Shown piece after piece: positions 18,829 through 28,591 of a stretch of DNA of 64,000 nt. Every line of letters starts with the position of its first letter. The stretch's first letter is position 1. A program made the translations under genes and the position numbers. The stretch comes from Hyphomicrobium_A sp963745205 (lineage in GTDB: Bacteria > Pseudomonadota > Alphaproteobacteria > Rhizobiales > Hyphomicrobiaceae). A model generated the notes under the pieces. It worked only from the letters and a program-made list of their open reading frames with translations. It made no database searches and was not told the origin of the DNA. The stretch lies in contig CAVUWX010000001.1 in NCBI GenBank assembly GCA_963745205.1, positions 119,766 to 183,765 on the forward strand, in the 5' to 3' direction.

Positions 18829-19069
18829 TCTTTAGAAAGAGGATCGTGCCTGCGAGCAGCAGCGTCACGCCGTTCGCGGTCATGATCGGAATGTCGTGCA
18901 GGAAGGCGCCGTAAATCAGCCACAGCATCGCGCCCGACATCATGATCGCGAACATCGTCAGCGACACGTCGGTAGTGGAGCCGCTGCGCCAGCTTTTCAC
19001 GACCTGCGGCACGTAGGCAAAGGTCGTTAGTGAGCCCGCGAGCAGGCCGATTGCTGTCACGCGGTCCAT
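18815..19069 (-). CDS. SemiSWEET-type small sugar transporter
   Basis: An 84-residue protein with three membrane helices. The first helix carries AGSLTTFAYVPQVVKSWRSG, the PQ-loop signature of SemiSWEETs, and the third ends LLLAGTILFLKIKDG. Bacterial SemiSWEETs work as homodimers moving sugars down their gradient. The start ATG at 19069 gives the standard N-terminus. Confidence 0.88.
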   Translation of the reverse strand: MDRVTAIGLLAGSLTTFAYVPQVVKSWRSGSTTDVSLTMFAIMMSGAMLWLIYGAFLHDIPIMTANGVTLLLAGTILFLKIKDG

Positions 19070-19236
19070 GTCACTTCCATGCGTGTCATGCGTGTCGCTC
19101 CCGTCCGCGAAGGGTTAACGGGGCGCGTGCATATCACGTGCATCCACCCTATTGCACGAGGGCATGTACCTTTGTCGTGGGGTCATGAAGGAACGACGCT
19201 TGGCAACCAAGGTTCCGTGGGGCAACCGCGCCAAGC

Positions 19237-19860
19237 TCACGCGTTTAGGCTGCGGGGGCCGCTGAGGAACGCGCTACCGTGCTCGAAGTAGCGCCATCGC
19301 GGCTCGGGGTTGCGGCTGATGCCGATGCGAACGCTGCGGCCGATGTTCGCCTTGAAGCCGTCGTCCGCCAAAAGGATCGGCCCGCGGGCGCCGATACGCG
19401 TACCGTCGATCGCAAGATCGATGCCGAGGGCCGCCGCGAGCCGACCTGGGCCCCGCGCAAGATCGCGCGGCTTTGCCCGAGGCCTGCGCGTGCGCATAAT
19501 CTCCAAACCGACGAGCGGCTCGATCGCGCGGATGAGAACGCCGGCGCCGACGCCCGTCTTCTCGCTCGAGAAGTTCAGCATCCAGGCGCTGCCGTACGCG
19601 CGGTAGATGTAGACATGGCCGTGGTCGAGAAACAGCGAGCGGTTGCTGCGCGTCAAGCCGCGATACCCGTGGCCCGCGGCGTCTCCCGGCGGATAGGCCT
19701 CGGTCTCGACGATGCGGCCCCCTGCGATCCCACCCGGGCTCGCGTGGATCAGCAACTTGCCGATGAGGAACGGCGCCAGCGCCAGCGTGCCCGCCGGTAG
19801 GTCCTTGCGCAACAGAAGCGTTGCCCGCCAATCGGGGGCGAGGCGGAGCGTGCGTGGCAT
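19237..19860 (-). CDS. mpg: DNA-3-methyladenine glycosylase (AAG/MPG type)
   Basis: A 207-residue protein with the catalytic segment GRIVETEAYPPGDAAGHGYRG, where the Glu in VETEAY activates water. It is followed by the HVYIYRAYGSAWMLNF strand that shapes the base-flipping pocket, and RRPRAKPRDLARGPGRLAAALGI-type sequence. It removes alkylated purines such as 3-methyladenine at the start of base-excision repair. Its length matches the family. Upstream on the same strand is only an NRAMP remnant. Confidence 0.92.
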   Translation of the reverse strand: MPRTLRLAPDWRATLLLRKDLPAGTLALAPFLIGKLLIHASPGGIAGGRIVETEAYPPGDAAGHGYRGLTRSNRSLFLDHGHVYIYRAYGSAWMLNFSSEKTGVGAGVLIRAIEPLVGLEIMRTRRPRAKPRDLARGPGRLAAALGIDLAIDGTRIGARGPILLADDGFKANIGRSVRIGISRNPEPRWRYFEHGSAFLSGPRSLNA

Positions 19861-19875
19861 GAAGGAAAGCCGGCT

Positions 19876-20078
19876 CTAGGTGAACTCCGTCACCATCATT
19901 ACCACGACAGATGCCCCCATCGCCGCCGCCGTCGCCCAGCCGAGATAGTAGAGCGTGCCGGAGATCTTGAACTTGCCCATGACGCGGTTGCTCGATGCCA
20001 TCAGCATCATGCTGACGATAATTGGCGCCGCCACCACGCCGTTGACGATGGCGCTCCAGTACAGCGCCTGGCTTCGTC
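19876..20078 (-). pseudogene. NRAMP-family metal transporter, C-terminal remnant
   Basis: On the minus strand the last ~66 residues read ALYWSAIVNGVVAAPIIV, then NRVMGKFKISGTLYYLGW and a final helix ending MMVTEFT. This is the last two helices of an NRAMP-type divalent-metal transporter. Homology stops abruptly at about 20078, and the frame upstream is unrelated. It is the 3' tail of a gene removed by a deletion reaching nearly to the metallopeptidase gene. Confidence 0.72.
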
Positions 20079-20146
20079 GTTGCGCAGGAAAATCGCATTT
20101 TGCGCCGCGCTGCGCAGCTCGTTCTCCAAGTACCGGCGGCAAGCAG

Positions 20147-21223
20147 CTAAACTCGGGAGCGAATGCGATCGTTCCGAAGGGATTCCGCGGTGACATTGCG
20201 GATGACGCGATGCACGAAGGCGAGCTTCGACACCGCCACCTCGGGGATGACGAAGGGGTAGAAGTCGCCGTGCCCCATGCTTCGATTGATGTCGTTGAGT
20301 GCCAGCGCCAGCGGCACCCACCGCTTGATGAGCGCCTCGAAGTCGCGCGTGCGATAGACGTCGAGGGGCTTAGCCGGCCACGCGCCAAGGGGCAGAAGCT
20401 TGCCGGCCTGCGGCTCGATTTTGTGGACCGCGGCCGTCTCGAGCGCATCGACGATGTGCAGGTAGTGCGCCCAGGTCTCCGCCCAGTCCTCCCATGGGTG
20501 CGAGCTCGCGTACGCCGACACGTGCCGCAGGGCCCAGTCGGAGGGCGGGCCTTCCTGGTGGTGCCGATCCAGCGCCGCACTGTAGTCGATGCGTTCGTCG
20601 CCGAAGAGCTGGCGGTAGAAGTCGATGCTGCTCGTGCCGTCGACGAGCAGCATCCAATAATAATGTCCGCTCTCGTGGCGCAGGTGCCCAAGGAGAGAGC
20701 GGTAGGTCTCCGCCATGGCCTTGCGCTGGCGTTCGCGCTCGACCGAATCTGCCTCGCCCACCGCGATGGTGATGACGCCATCGAAGTGCCCGGTGAGTGC
20801 ATCGTTGATGAAGTCGAAGGTCAGCGGTCCCTTGCCGACGGCGGAACCGTCGAGCGGCAGCCCCAAGCGCAGCAGCGAGTAGACGAGGCGCTTTTTCGCC
20901 CGCTCGAAGATCCGCCACGCGTCGACATTTTGTGGCTGCGAGAGGTCGGGAATGGTGCGGTTCAGCGCGCAGGCCGCGCAGTAGGGTGTCGGCGCCCCAT
21001 CGCGGACGAGCCAATTGCAACCCCCCTGCTGCTCATTGGCGCAATAGGCGTAGCGGGCGTAGGCTCCCTTGCGCAGCTCGCGGTAGAGCCTGCCATTGGG
21101 GGGTGCCAGCGTCGCCATCTCCAGCCGCTCGGACTGAAAGCCGAGTGCGTGTCCGCACTTGAGGCAGCGGATATTCTCGAAGTACACCGTGTTGCCGCAG
21201 GCGTCACATTTGAACGTCTTCAC
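20147..21223 (-). CDS. Putative zinc-binding metallopeptidase with N-terminal zinc ribbon
   Basis: A 358-residue protein. Residues 6-23 hold two CXXC pairs (CDAC, CLKC) of a zinc ribbon, with another cysteine cluster at about 61-85 (YCAACA). HESGH at 183-187 fits an HEXXH metalloprotease active site, and a WAHYLH segment follows. This matches a bacterial family annotated as putative zinc-binding peptidases. It commonly sits beside transglutaminase/ATP-grasp operons like the one that starts 204 bases away on the other strand, so it may process the same product. Confidence 0.82.
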   Translation of the reverse strand: MKTFKCDACGNTVYFENIRCLKCGHALGFQSERLEMATLAPPNGRLYRELRKGAYARYAYCANEQQGGCNWLVRDGAPTPYCAACALNRTIPDLSQPQNVDAWRIFERAKKRLVYSLLRLGLPLDGSAVGKGPLTFDFINDALTGHFDGVITIAVGEADSVERERQRKAMAETYRSLLGHLRHESGHYYWMLLVDGTSSIDFYRQLFGDERIDYSAALDRHHQEGPPSDWALRHVSAYASSHPWEDWAETWAHYLHIVDALETAAVHKIEPQAGKLLPLGAWPAKPLDVYRTRDFEALIKRWVPLALALNDINRSMGHGDFYPFVIPEVAVSKLAFVHRVIRNVTAESLRNDRIRSRV

Positions 21224-21426
21224 GGATGACCTCGATCTGGTGCCGCCCCAGGATGCCGACGCCGGAAACGCCGTATTGATCTGGCCGTTCCTCTTGCATT
21301 CTTCTGCCCAATCTTGATGCAGTGAGCCCGGTTGGCGGGCATTGCTCGAACTTCGTGCGCAACGAAAGATGATCTATGCTTCCTCCGCTGCATTGCACAA
21401 GTGGCCCCAGCTGCCGATAGGCTCTG

Positions 21427-24400
21427 ATGACCCTGCACGTCGCCCTTACTCACCGGACCGCCTACCACTACGATCGCGTAATCTCGATGGCGCCCCAGGT
21501 CATCCGCCTGCGGCCGGCGCCGCATTGCCGCACACCCATTCTAAGCTACTCGCTCAACCTCGAGCCGAAGACGCACTTCATCAACTGGCAGCAGGACCCA
21601 TTTGCCAACTATTGCGCCCGGGTGGTGCTGCCGGAGAAGACCGACCGCTTCGTGGTGACAGTCGACCTGGTGGCGGACATGGCCGTCATTAATCCGTTCG
21701 ACTTCTTCGTCGCGGATGAAGCGAAGGAGTGGCCCTTCGCCTACGAGCCCGCGCTCAGGCAGGAGCTGGGGCCGTACCTGGAGCCGTTGCCGGTGGGGCC
21801 GCACCTCAGCGCGTTCCTCGCCACGGTCGATCGCAAGAAGGCCGTCACCATCGATTTTCTGTGCGACTTGAACCGTCGGCTCGCCAGCGAGGTGCGCTAC
21901 GGCATCCGCATGGAGCCCGGCATCCAGACGCCGGAGGAGACGCTGGAGAAGGCGTCTGGCTCGTGCCGCGATTCGGGCTGGCTGCTGGTGCAGATCCTGC
22001 GCAACATCGGCTTGGCCGCGCGCTTCGTGTCAGGCTACCTGATCCAGCTGCGCCCGGACGTGAAGCCGCTGGAGGGGCCGGAAGGCGCGACCTCCGATTT
22101 CACCGACCTGCACGCCTGGGCCGAGGTCTACGTCCCGGGCGCCGGCTGGATCGGGCTCGATCCCACTTCCGGGCTCCTCGCGGGCGAAGGCCACATCCCG
22201 CTCGCGGCGACGCCGCAGCCGGCGAGTGCCGCTCCCATCAGCGGGGCGCACGAGCCGGCCGAGGTCGCGTTCTCCTTCGATATGCGGGTCGAGCGCATCC
22301 GCGAGACGCCGCGCGTGACGTTGCCCTACAGCGACGAGCAGTGGCAGAAGATTCTTTCGGCCGGCGACACGGTGGACGCACGGCTCAACGCCGGCGACGT
22401 GCGCCTGAGCATGGGCGGCGAGCCGACCTTCGTCTCGATCGACGACTTGGAGAGCGCGGAGTGGAAGACCGCGGCCGTCGGTCCGACCAAGCGCCGCTAC
22501 GCCGAGGACTTGGTGCGCCGGCTGCAGAAGAGGTTCGCGCCGGGTGCACTTCTCCACTACGGGGAGGGCAAGTGGTACCCGGGCGAGGCGCTGCCGCGCT
22601 GGGCGTTCTCCATCTACTGGCGGGGCGACAGCGAGCCCCTGTGGACCAACCCGGATCTCATCGCGCGCGAAGAGACCGTGGCAAAAGCCACGATCGAGGA
22701 CGCTGGTAAGCTCATGGGGGCGCTGTGCGAGCAGCTCGGTCTCGCCCCTGATAGCGGCTTGCCGGCCTACGAGGACGTCGCCTACTACGCGCTTGTCGAG
22801 CAGAAGCTGCCAATCAACGTCACGCCGGGCGACAACAAGCTGGCCGACCCGGTCGAGCGGGCGCGCATCTCACGCGTGTTCGAGCGCGGCCTCGGTACAC
22901 CGGCGAGCTACGTGCTGCCGATCCAGGTTTGGCATTCGCCGGATCTCGGGCGGCGCTGGGTGACGGAGCGCTGGGGCATCCGCCGCGACAAGCTGTTCCT
23001 GGTGCCGGGGGATTCGCCTGCGGGCTTACGGCTGCCGATGTCGTCTATGGCGAGCTTGCCCGCGGTCGACTATCCGCACGTTGTCCCGCGCGATCTGTTC
23101 AGCGTTCCCGCGCCGCTGCCCGAGCGCGCGGTGCTGGTGCAGCAGCGCCGCGGCATCGCGGTGCAGCCGGCGCCGATTCCACCGCCGACCGGCCCAAGCG
23201 AGATCTACGGCTCGGTGCGCACCGCGCTCGCCGTCGAGCCGCGCGACGGTCATCTGTGCGTGTTCCTGCCGCCCGTCAGCGATGCGCTCGATTTCGCGGC
23301 ACTCGTCGCCGCGGTCGAGGAGGCGGCAGCCAAGTCCGGGCTGCCCGTGTACATCGAAGGTTACGCGCCGCCGCCAGATGCGCGCATCAACGTCATCAAG
23401 GTGACGCCCGACCCCGGCGTGATCGAGGTCAACATCCATCCGGCGACGAGCTGGAAGGACATGGTCGAAATCACCACCGCAGTCTACGAGGAGGCGCGCA
23501 ACGCGCGGCTCGGCGCAGAAAAGTACCTGCTCGACGGGCGCCACACCGGCACCGGCGGCGGCAACCACATCGTGATGGGCGGCATCACGCCGGCCGACAG
23601 TCCCTTCCTGCGCCGCCCCGACGTGCTCGCGAGCCTCGTCGCCTACTGGCTCAATCACCCGTCGCTGTCCTATCTGTTCTCCGGCCTCTTCATCGGGGCG
23701 ACGAGCCAGGCCCCGCGCCTGGACGAAGCGCGCCATGAGATGGTCTACGAGCTCGAGATTGCCTTACAGCAGATCCCCGACCGCAACAGTGGCACCGTCC
23801 CGGCGTGGCTGGTCGACCGCATCTTCCGCCACCTGCTGGTCGACGTGACGGGCAATACGCACCGGGCCGAGATCTGCATCGACAAACTCTATTCGCCCGA
23901 TGGACCAACGGGCCGCCTCGGCCTCATCGAGTTCCGCTCCTTCGAGATGCCGCCGCATGCGCGCATGAGCCTCGTGCAGCAGCTCCTGATGCGCTCCTTC
24001 GTCGCCATGTTCTGGGACAAGCCCTACCTCGAGGCGCCCGTGCGCTGGGGCACGACGCTACAGGACCGCTTCATGCTGCCCCACTTTCTGTGGGCGGACT
24101 TCACCAAGGTCATCGGTGATCTCAAGGCGGCTGGGCTGCCGATCGAGCTCGAATGGTTCGTGCCGCACTTCGAGTTCCGCTTTCCGCGCATCGGCTCGGT
24201 GGAGGTGGCGGGCGTCGAGCTCGAGCTGCGTCAGGCGCTCGAGCCCTGGCACGTCCTGGGCGAGGAGGGCACCGCGGGCGGCACCGCGCGCTACGTCGAC
24301 GATTCGCTCGAACGGCTGCAGGTGCGCGTGCGCGGGCAGACGGGCGACCGCTACGTCGTCACCTGCAACGGCCGCGCGCTGCCGCTTGCCCCGACCGGCA

Positions 24401-24717
24401 CTGTCGGCGAGGAGGTCTGCGGCGTGCGCTTCCGGGCCTGGCTGCCGTACTCGTGCCTGCACCCGACCATCCAGCCGCATGTGCCGCTGACCTTCGACAT
24501 CATGGATACCTGGACTGGCCGTTCGCTGGGGGGGTGCCGTTACCACGTGACCCACCCCGGGGGACGCAACTTCGAGACTGCGCCTGTCAATTCTTACGAG
24601 GCCGAGGGGCGCCGCCTGGCGCGCTTCGAGCGCATGGGGCACACGGCGGGGAGCGCTCGATTCGCGCCCGCGGAGGTCAACCCGGAGTACCCCTTCACCC
24701 TCGATCTGCGCCGCTGA
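21427..24717 (+). CDS. Transglutaminase fused to DUF2126 (amidoligase-like) domain
   Basis: A 1096-residue protein. The N-terminal third is a transglutaminase-like protease fold with Cys 180 (SGSCRDSGWL), His 229 (DLHAWAEVY) and Asp 245 (GLDPTSG), a complete triad. The rest is DUF2126, with GGEPTFVSIDD, then LDGRHTGTGGGNHIVMGG and IEFRSFEMPPHARM, which comparative genomics has placed with glutamine-synthetase-like amidoligases. It heads an operon with an ATP-grasp/alpha-E protein and a second transglutaminase. This set has been proposed to make and transfer peptides or to modify proteins; no product is known. Confidence 0.88.
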   Translation: MTLHVALTHRTAYHYDRVISMAPQVIRLRPAPHCRTPILSYSLNLEPKTHFINWQQDPFANYCARVVLPEKTDRFVVTVDLVADMAVINPFDFFVADEAKEWPFAYEPALRQELGPYLEPLPVGPHLSAFLATVDRKKAVTIDFLCDLNRRLASEVRYGIRMEPGIQTPEETLEKASGSCRDSGWLLVQILRNIGLAARFVSGYLIQLRPDVKPLEGPEGATSDFTDLHAWAEVYVPGAGWIGLDPTSGLLAGEGHIPLAATPQPASAAPISGAHEPAEVAFSFDMRVERIRETPRVTLPYSDEQWQKILSAGDTVDARLNAGDVRLSMGGEPTFVSIDDLESAEWKTAAVGPTKRRYAEDLVRRLQKRFAPGALLHYGEGKWYPGEALPRWAFSIYWRGDSEPLWTNPDLIAREETVAKATIEDAGKLMGALCEQLGLAPDSGLPAYEDVAYYALVEQKLPINVTPGDNKLADPVERARISRVFERGLGTPASYVLPIQVWHSPDLGRRWVTERWGIRRDKLFLVPGDSPAGLRLPMSSMASLPAVDYPHVVPRDLFSVPAPLPERAVLVQQRRGIAVQPAPIPPPTGPSEIYGSVRTALAVEPRDGHLCVFLPPVSDALDFAALVAAVEEAAAKSGLPVYIEGYAPPPDARINVIKVTPDPGVIEVNIHPATSWKDMVEITTAVYEEARNARLGAEKYLLDGRHTGTGGGNHIVMGGITPADSPFLRRPDVLASLVAYWLNHPSLSYLFSGLFIGATSQAPRLDEARHEMVYELEIALQQIPDRNSGTVPAWLVDRIFRHLLVDVTGNTHRAEICIDKLYSPDGPTGRLGLIEFRSFEMPPHARMSLVQQLLMRSFVAMFWDKPYLEAPVRWGTTLQDRFMLPHFLWADFTKVIGDLKAAGLPIELEWFVPHFEFRFPRIGSVEVAGVELELRQALEPWHVLGEEGTAGGTARYVDDSLERLQVRVRGQTGDRYVVTCNGRALPLAPTGTVGEEVCGVRFRAWLPYSCLHPTIQPHVPLTFDIMDTWTGRSLGGCRYHVTHPGGRNFETAPVNSYEAEGRRLARFERMGHTAGSARFAPAEVNPEYPFTLDLRR

Positions 24718-24898
24718 GGCTTTCCGGGGAGCTGGGCTCGGGGCGTGGCGGTCACATTAGCAACGATTCCCTTTTCCCCGCCGGCCTGGCTGCTGGTACG
24801 CCGTGCCCCGAGGCACTATCCTCAAAGCCTCTCGCAACGGCGCAGATCGATTCTCCCATGCGCGACAGACGACTCGAAAACCGAGGGCGCGGCGCGCC

Positions 24899-27466
24899 AT
24901 GAACGTGGAGGCGCGCGTCGTCCATCGCCCCGACGAGGATCCGCTCGCGGCCTATGCGGATGCGCGCAGCGGCGGCTACGACGAGCTCATGGATGCGGGC
25001 GGGGAGGTGCGGCCGCACTGGCGCAAGTTTCTGACGGCGCTCGCTGAGTTGTCGCCTGAGGATCAGGCGCACCGCGCCGACCGCCTCAATCGGCGCGTGC
25101 GCGAGATGGGCATCGCGCACGATATTTTCGCCGACCCGACACAGCCGGGAAAGCGCTGGGACGTCGATCTCGTCCCGCTGATCTTCTCCGGCGAGCAATG
25201 GCGCGCGCTCGAGGTGGCGCTGATCCAGCGCGCGCGTCTGCTCAACGCCATCGTCGCCGACACCTACGGCGAGCAGCGCCTGATGCGCGACGGCCTCATC
25301 CCGCCGGCGCTGATCTTCTCCGATTCCGCCTATCTGAGCGCCTGCCAGGGCATAGAGCCCGCGGCGGGGCATGTGCAGTTCTACGCCGTCGACCTGGCGC
25401 GCGAGGCCAACGGCGACTGGCGCGTCGTCGACAACCACACGGAGACGCCGGCCGGCGTCGGCTACGCGCTCGCCAACCGCGTGGTGCACACGCATTTTGC
25501 CGGCGACCTCTTCCAGAAGTGCAACGCGCTGCGGCTCGCCCCATTCTTCCAACGCCTGCAGGCTGACCTGACGCAGCTCAGCGGGCGGCGCGATCCGCGT
25601 ATCGCCCTGCTCACGCCCGGCCCCCATCATGAGGACTACTTCAGCCACGCCTATCTCGCGCGCTACCTCGGCTATCTGCTGGTGGAAGCGGGCGACCTGC
25701 GTACCGCCGGCGACCGCGTGTATCTCAAGACGCTCGAGGGACTGAAGCGCATCGATCTCATCGTGCGCTGCGTCGACGGGCGCGAATGCGACCCGCTCGA
25801 GCTCGACGCCAACCGCTACCACGGACCGCCCGGACTGGTGCACGCCTGCCGCAAGGCGCCCGAGCTCGTGCGCAACGCGCTCGGCGCGGCAATCGCGCAG
25901 AACCGGGGCTTGGGCGCCTGCCTGCCGGCGATCGCGGAGCGTCTGCTCGGCGAAAAGCTGCTCATCTCCGACGCGCCGCGCCTGTGGCTCGGGGAGCCGG
26001 CCAACCGGCGGCACGTTCTGGAGAACCTCGATCGCATGGTGATCCGGCCGGCGCAGGAGGGCACGGGTCGTCCTGGCGGCGCGCAGTACGGCCGAGTCGG
26101 CGTCACGCTGTCGGATGAGGAGCGGCGCGCGCTTGGCGAGGAGATCGAACTGCGCGGAGCCGAGCTCGTGGCCGAGGAGCGCATGGGATTCGGCACCACG
26201 CCGACGTTCACTCCCGAGGGCTTGCGTCCGCTTCCCTTCGCCGTCCGCCTGTTCGTTACCGGCACCGCCGACGGGTACATGGTGATGCCGGGCGGTCTTG
26301 CCATGGCGGTTGCGCCCAACCTCGCGGTGTCCTTGAGCGCGCCGGAAGCCCGCACCCGCGACGTCTGGGTCATCTCCGACGGTGAGCTGCCGCCGCACCG
26401 CAGCCTGTGGCAGCCGACTATCGACACCGCGCGCGTGCAGCGCTCGCAGCGCGTGATCCAGAGCCGGGTGGCGGACGATCTCTTCTGGCTCGGCCGCTAC
26501 GGCGAGCGTACCGACTGGTTGATGCGTGTGCTTCGCAGCGCGCTGCAGCGCCTGCAGGAGGACAACGCGCCCTCCGACGGCCAAGGCGCGGCGCGCACGT
26601 GCCTGAAGGCGCTGCTCTTGCGCGACGAGGTGCCGGGCGCCGAGCTAGCTAGCGCAAGCAACCGCGCCGCGATCGAGCGGATGGTGCGGCTGCTGATCTC
26701 GTCCGGGAAGGGCCGGCGCACGCTCGACCGCACGCTCGACAAGCTCTACCGCGTCGCGAGCCTCACGCGCGACCGGCTGTCGCTCGAGGGTTGGCGCGTC
26801 TTGAGCCATTTCCGCCCCGGCGAAGACTGGCGCAAGGCGCTTCTGACCGGCGGCACGGAGGCGATTCTCGATCAGATCGAGGACGGGCTCGGCTGGCTTG
26901 CGGCCTTCAACGGCCTCATGCACGAGAACATGACACGCAATTACGGCTGGTCGTTCCTGGAGATGGGGCGCCGCATCGAGCGCGCCTTCAACCTGAGCGA
27001 GGCGATCCTGTCGTTGTTTGGCGAGCCGCTGGAGCGCGAGGAGGAAACGGGGCGCCTGCTGTTCCTGCTCGAGCTGGCGGACAGCTTCATTACCTACCGC
27101 TCGCGCTACCGCCTCGATCCCATGCTGCCGCTGGTGCTCGATCTCCTGCTGCTCGACGAATCGAACCCGAGAAGCCTCGCCTACCAGCTCTCGGGGATAT
27201 CGAACCACCTCGCGGCGCTGCCGCAGTCGCGGCAGGGCGCCGGCCTTACCGAGGAACGCCGCGTGATCCTTTCGCTGTTGACGGCCGTGCGGCTCGCCGA
27301 CGTGGAGGCGTTCGCGGCCGATCCGACGCGACGGGAGCTGCGCACCGCCATGGGCGAGCAATTGCACCTGCTGCCGCAGCTCACCACAGCCATCGAGCGG
27401 CGCTATTTCAGCCTCACCGAGGAGCAGCCGCACCGCGTGCACACGCGGCTCGAGCCGAAGCCATGA
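24899..27466 (+). CDS. Circularly permuted ATP-grasp protein fused to alpha-E domain
   Basis: 855 residues from the ATG at 24899. The N-terminal ~480 residues are the circularly permuted type-2 ATP-grasp (DUF404/407): DNHTETPAGVGYALANR, LTPGPHHEDYFSHAYLAR, GLGACLPAIAERLLGE. The C-terminal ~380 residues are the helical alpha-E (DUF403) domain, with ADDLFWLGRYGERTDWLMR and NYGWSFLEMGRRIERA. In many genomes these are separate genes, so this is the fused form. ATP-grasp ligases join carboxylates to amines through acyl phosphates, so it is a candidate peptide-bond-forming enzyme working with the flanking transglutaminases. It overlaps the next gene by 4 bases (ATGA). Confidence 0.88.
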   Translation: MNVEARVVHRPDEDPLAAYADARSGGYDELMDAGGEVRPHWRKFLTALAELSPEDQAHRADRLNRRVREMGIAHDIFADPTQPGKRWDVDLVPLIFSGEQWRALEVALIQRARLLNAIVADTYGEQRLMRDGLIPPALIFSDSAYLSACQGIEPAAGHVQFYAVDLAREANGDWRVVDNHTETPAGVGYALANRVVHTHFAGDLFQKCNALRLAPFFQRLQADLTQLSGRRDPRIALLTPGPHHEDYFSHAYLARYLGYLLVEAGDLRTAGDRVYLKTLEGLKRIDLIVRCVDGRECDPLELDANRYHGPPGLVHACRKAPELVRNALGAAIAQNRGLGACLPAIAERLLGEKLLISDAPRLWLGEPANRRHVLENLDRMVIRPAQEGTGRPGGAQYGRVGVTLSDEERRALGEEIELRGAELVAEERMGFGTTPTFTPEGLRPLPFAVRLFVTGTADGYMVMPGGLAMAVAPNLAVSLSAPEARTRDVWVISDGELPPHRSLWQPTIDTARVQRSQRVIQSRVADDLFWLGRYGERTDWLMRVLRSALQRLQEDNAPSDGQGAARTCLKALLLRDEVPGAELASASNRAAIERMVRLLISSGKGRRTLDRTLDKLYRVASLTRDRLSLEGWRVLSHFRPGEDWRKALLTGGTEAILDQIEDGLGWLAAFNGLMHENMTRNYGWSFLEMGRRIERAFNLSEAILSLFGEPLEREEETGRLLFLLELADSFITYRSRYRLDPMLPLVLDLLLLDESNPRSLAYQLSGISNHLAALPQSRQGAGLTEERRVILSLLTAVRLADVEAFAADPTRRELRTAMGEQLHLLPQLTTAIERRYFSLTEEQPHRVHTRLEPKP

Positions 27467-28338
27467 TCTACGACGTGAGCCACAAGACGGTGTACCGCTA
27501 CGCGAGCCCGGTGGTGCAGTCGCAGCACGTGGTGCACATGTCACCGCGCTTGGTCGAGCGTCAGCGGGTGAAAGGGCACACGCTGCTCATCGACCCGGCG
27601 CCGACCATCCGCGCCGAGCGCGATGACTATTACGGCAACCGCGTCGTGCTGTTCGACATCGAGCAGGAGCACGAGGAGCTGACCGTGCACGCCAAGAGCA
27701 CCATCGACGTGGTGGCGCGCGAGACGGTGGACCTGCCGGGGAGCGCGCCGTGGGAGACGCTTGCCGAGGCGCCCGCAAGCGGAAGCGGTGCGCTCGCACT
27801 CGAGGTCGTACGCTACGCCTGCGCCTCGCGCCACACGCGGCCGACGCTCGAGATCGCGGAGTATGCGCGCAAATCATTCTCACCCAACCGCGCCGTGCTG
27901 CTTTGCGCGTGGGATCTCGTCACGCGCATCTACCACGACTTCGTGTTCGACGCGATGGCGACCGACATCTCGACGCCGGTCAGCGAGGTTTTGCAGCGGC
28001 GCCGCGGCGTCTGCCAGGACTTCTCGCACCTAGCACTCGCGTGCCTGCGCGCATTGCGCCTGCCGGCCCGCTACGTCAGCGGCTACATCCTGACGAGCCC
28101 GCCGCCGGGGCTGCCGCGACTTGCTGGCGCGGATGCCTCGCATGCGTGGATTTCGGTGTGGGCGCCGGAAGCCGGCTGGGTCGACTTCGACCCCACCAAC
28201 GGGCTCATGCCGCGCGACGAGCACATCACGATCGCCTACGGACGCGACTACGACGACGTGAGTCCGATTAGTGGCATCCTGCTCGGTGGCAACGAGCACT
28301 CGGTGGCGGTTGGGGTCGACGTGCTTCCCGTGGGATAG
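27463..28338 (+). CDS. Transglutaminase family protein
   Basis: 291 residues from an ATG overlapping the preceding stop. The N-terminal beta domain (YDVSHKTVYRYASPVVQS) is followed by a transglutaminase-like core with Cys 184 (RRGVCQDFSHL), His 227 (ASHAWISVW) and Asp 243 (DFDPTNG). It is the third member of the operon begun at 21427 and is translationally coupled to the ATP-grasp gene. It probably acts as a peptidase or acyl transferase on the product of the ligases. Confidence 0.9.
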   Translation: MIYDVSHKTVYRYASPVVQSQHVVHMSPRLVERQRVKGHTLLIDPAPTIRAERDDYYGNRVVLFDIEQEHEELTVHAKSTIDVVARETVDLPGSAPWETLAEAPASGSGALALEVVRYACASRHTRPTLEIAEYARKSFSPNRAVLLCAWDLVTRIYHDFVFDAMATDISTPVSEVLQRRRGVCQDFSHLALACLRALRLPARYVSGYILTSPPPGLPRLAGADASHAWISVWAPEAGWVDFDPTNGLMPRDEHITIAYGRDYDDVSPISGILLGGNEHSVAVGVDVLPVG

Positions 28339-28363
28339 GCATCGGCTCGCGCCGTAGCCGCCC

Positions 28364-28591
28364 TTAGTCGAGGCCGGTGCTGCGCCACGTCGAGGTCGCC
28401 TTGCAGCGCCGGCAGACGCGCTCGCCCGCCCAGGCGCTCTGGAACGGCGTCTTGCAGATGAGGCACTTGCGTGTCTTTTCCTCGATCGCCCGGTGCAGCT
28501 CGTCGTGGTCGTCCGACGCAGCCGAAACCGCCTCCTCGGGGCTTACCCGGGAGTCCGTAAGGTCGTCGCTGATTTCCTTCAAGCTATTCAA
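28364..28591 (-). CDS. Small zinc-ribbon-like hypothetical protein
   Basis: 75 residues. An acidic helical N-terminal half (ISDDLTDSRVSPEEAVSAAS) precedes CLICKTPFQSAW and VCRRCK, a CXXC-X12-CXXC arrangement expected to bind zinc. Small proteins of this form are frequent in alphaproteobacteria; no role is known. It is convergent with the transglutaminase operon, 25 bases away. Confidence 0.6.
   Translation of the reverse strand: MNSLKEISDDLTDSRVSPEEAVSAASDDHDELHRAIEEKTRKCLICKTPFQSAWAGERVCRRCKATSTWRSTGLD

Noticed and set aside
24752..26584. 610-residue minus-strand frame
   Set aside because: It is antisense to the ATP-grasp/alpha-E gene, whose motifs are unmistakable; the composition is typical of a GC-rich shadow frame.
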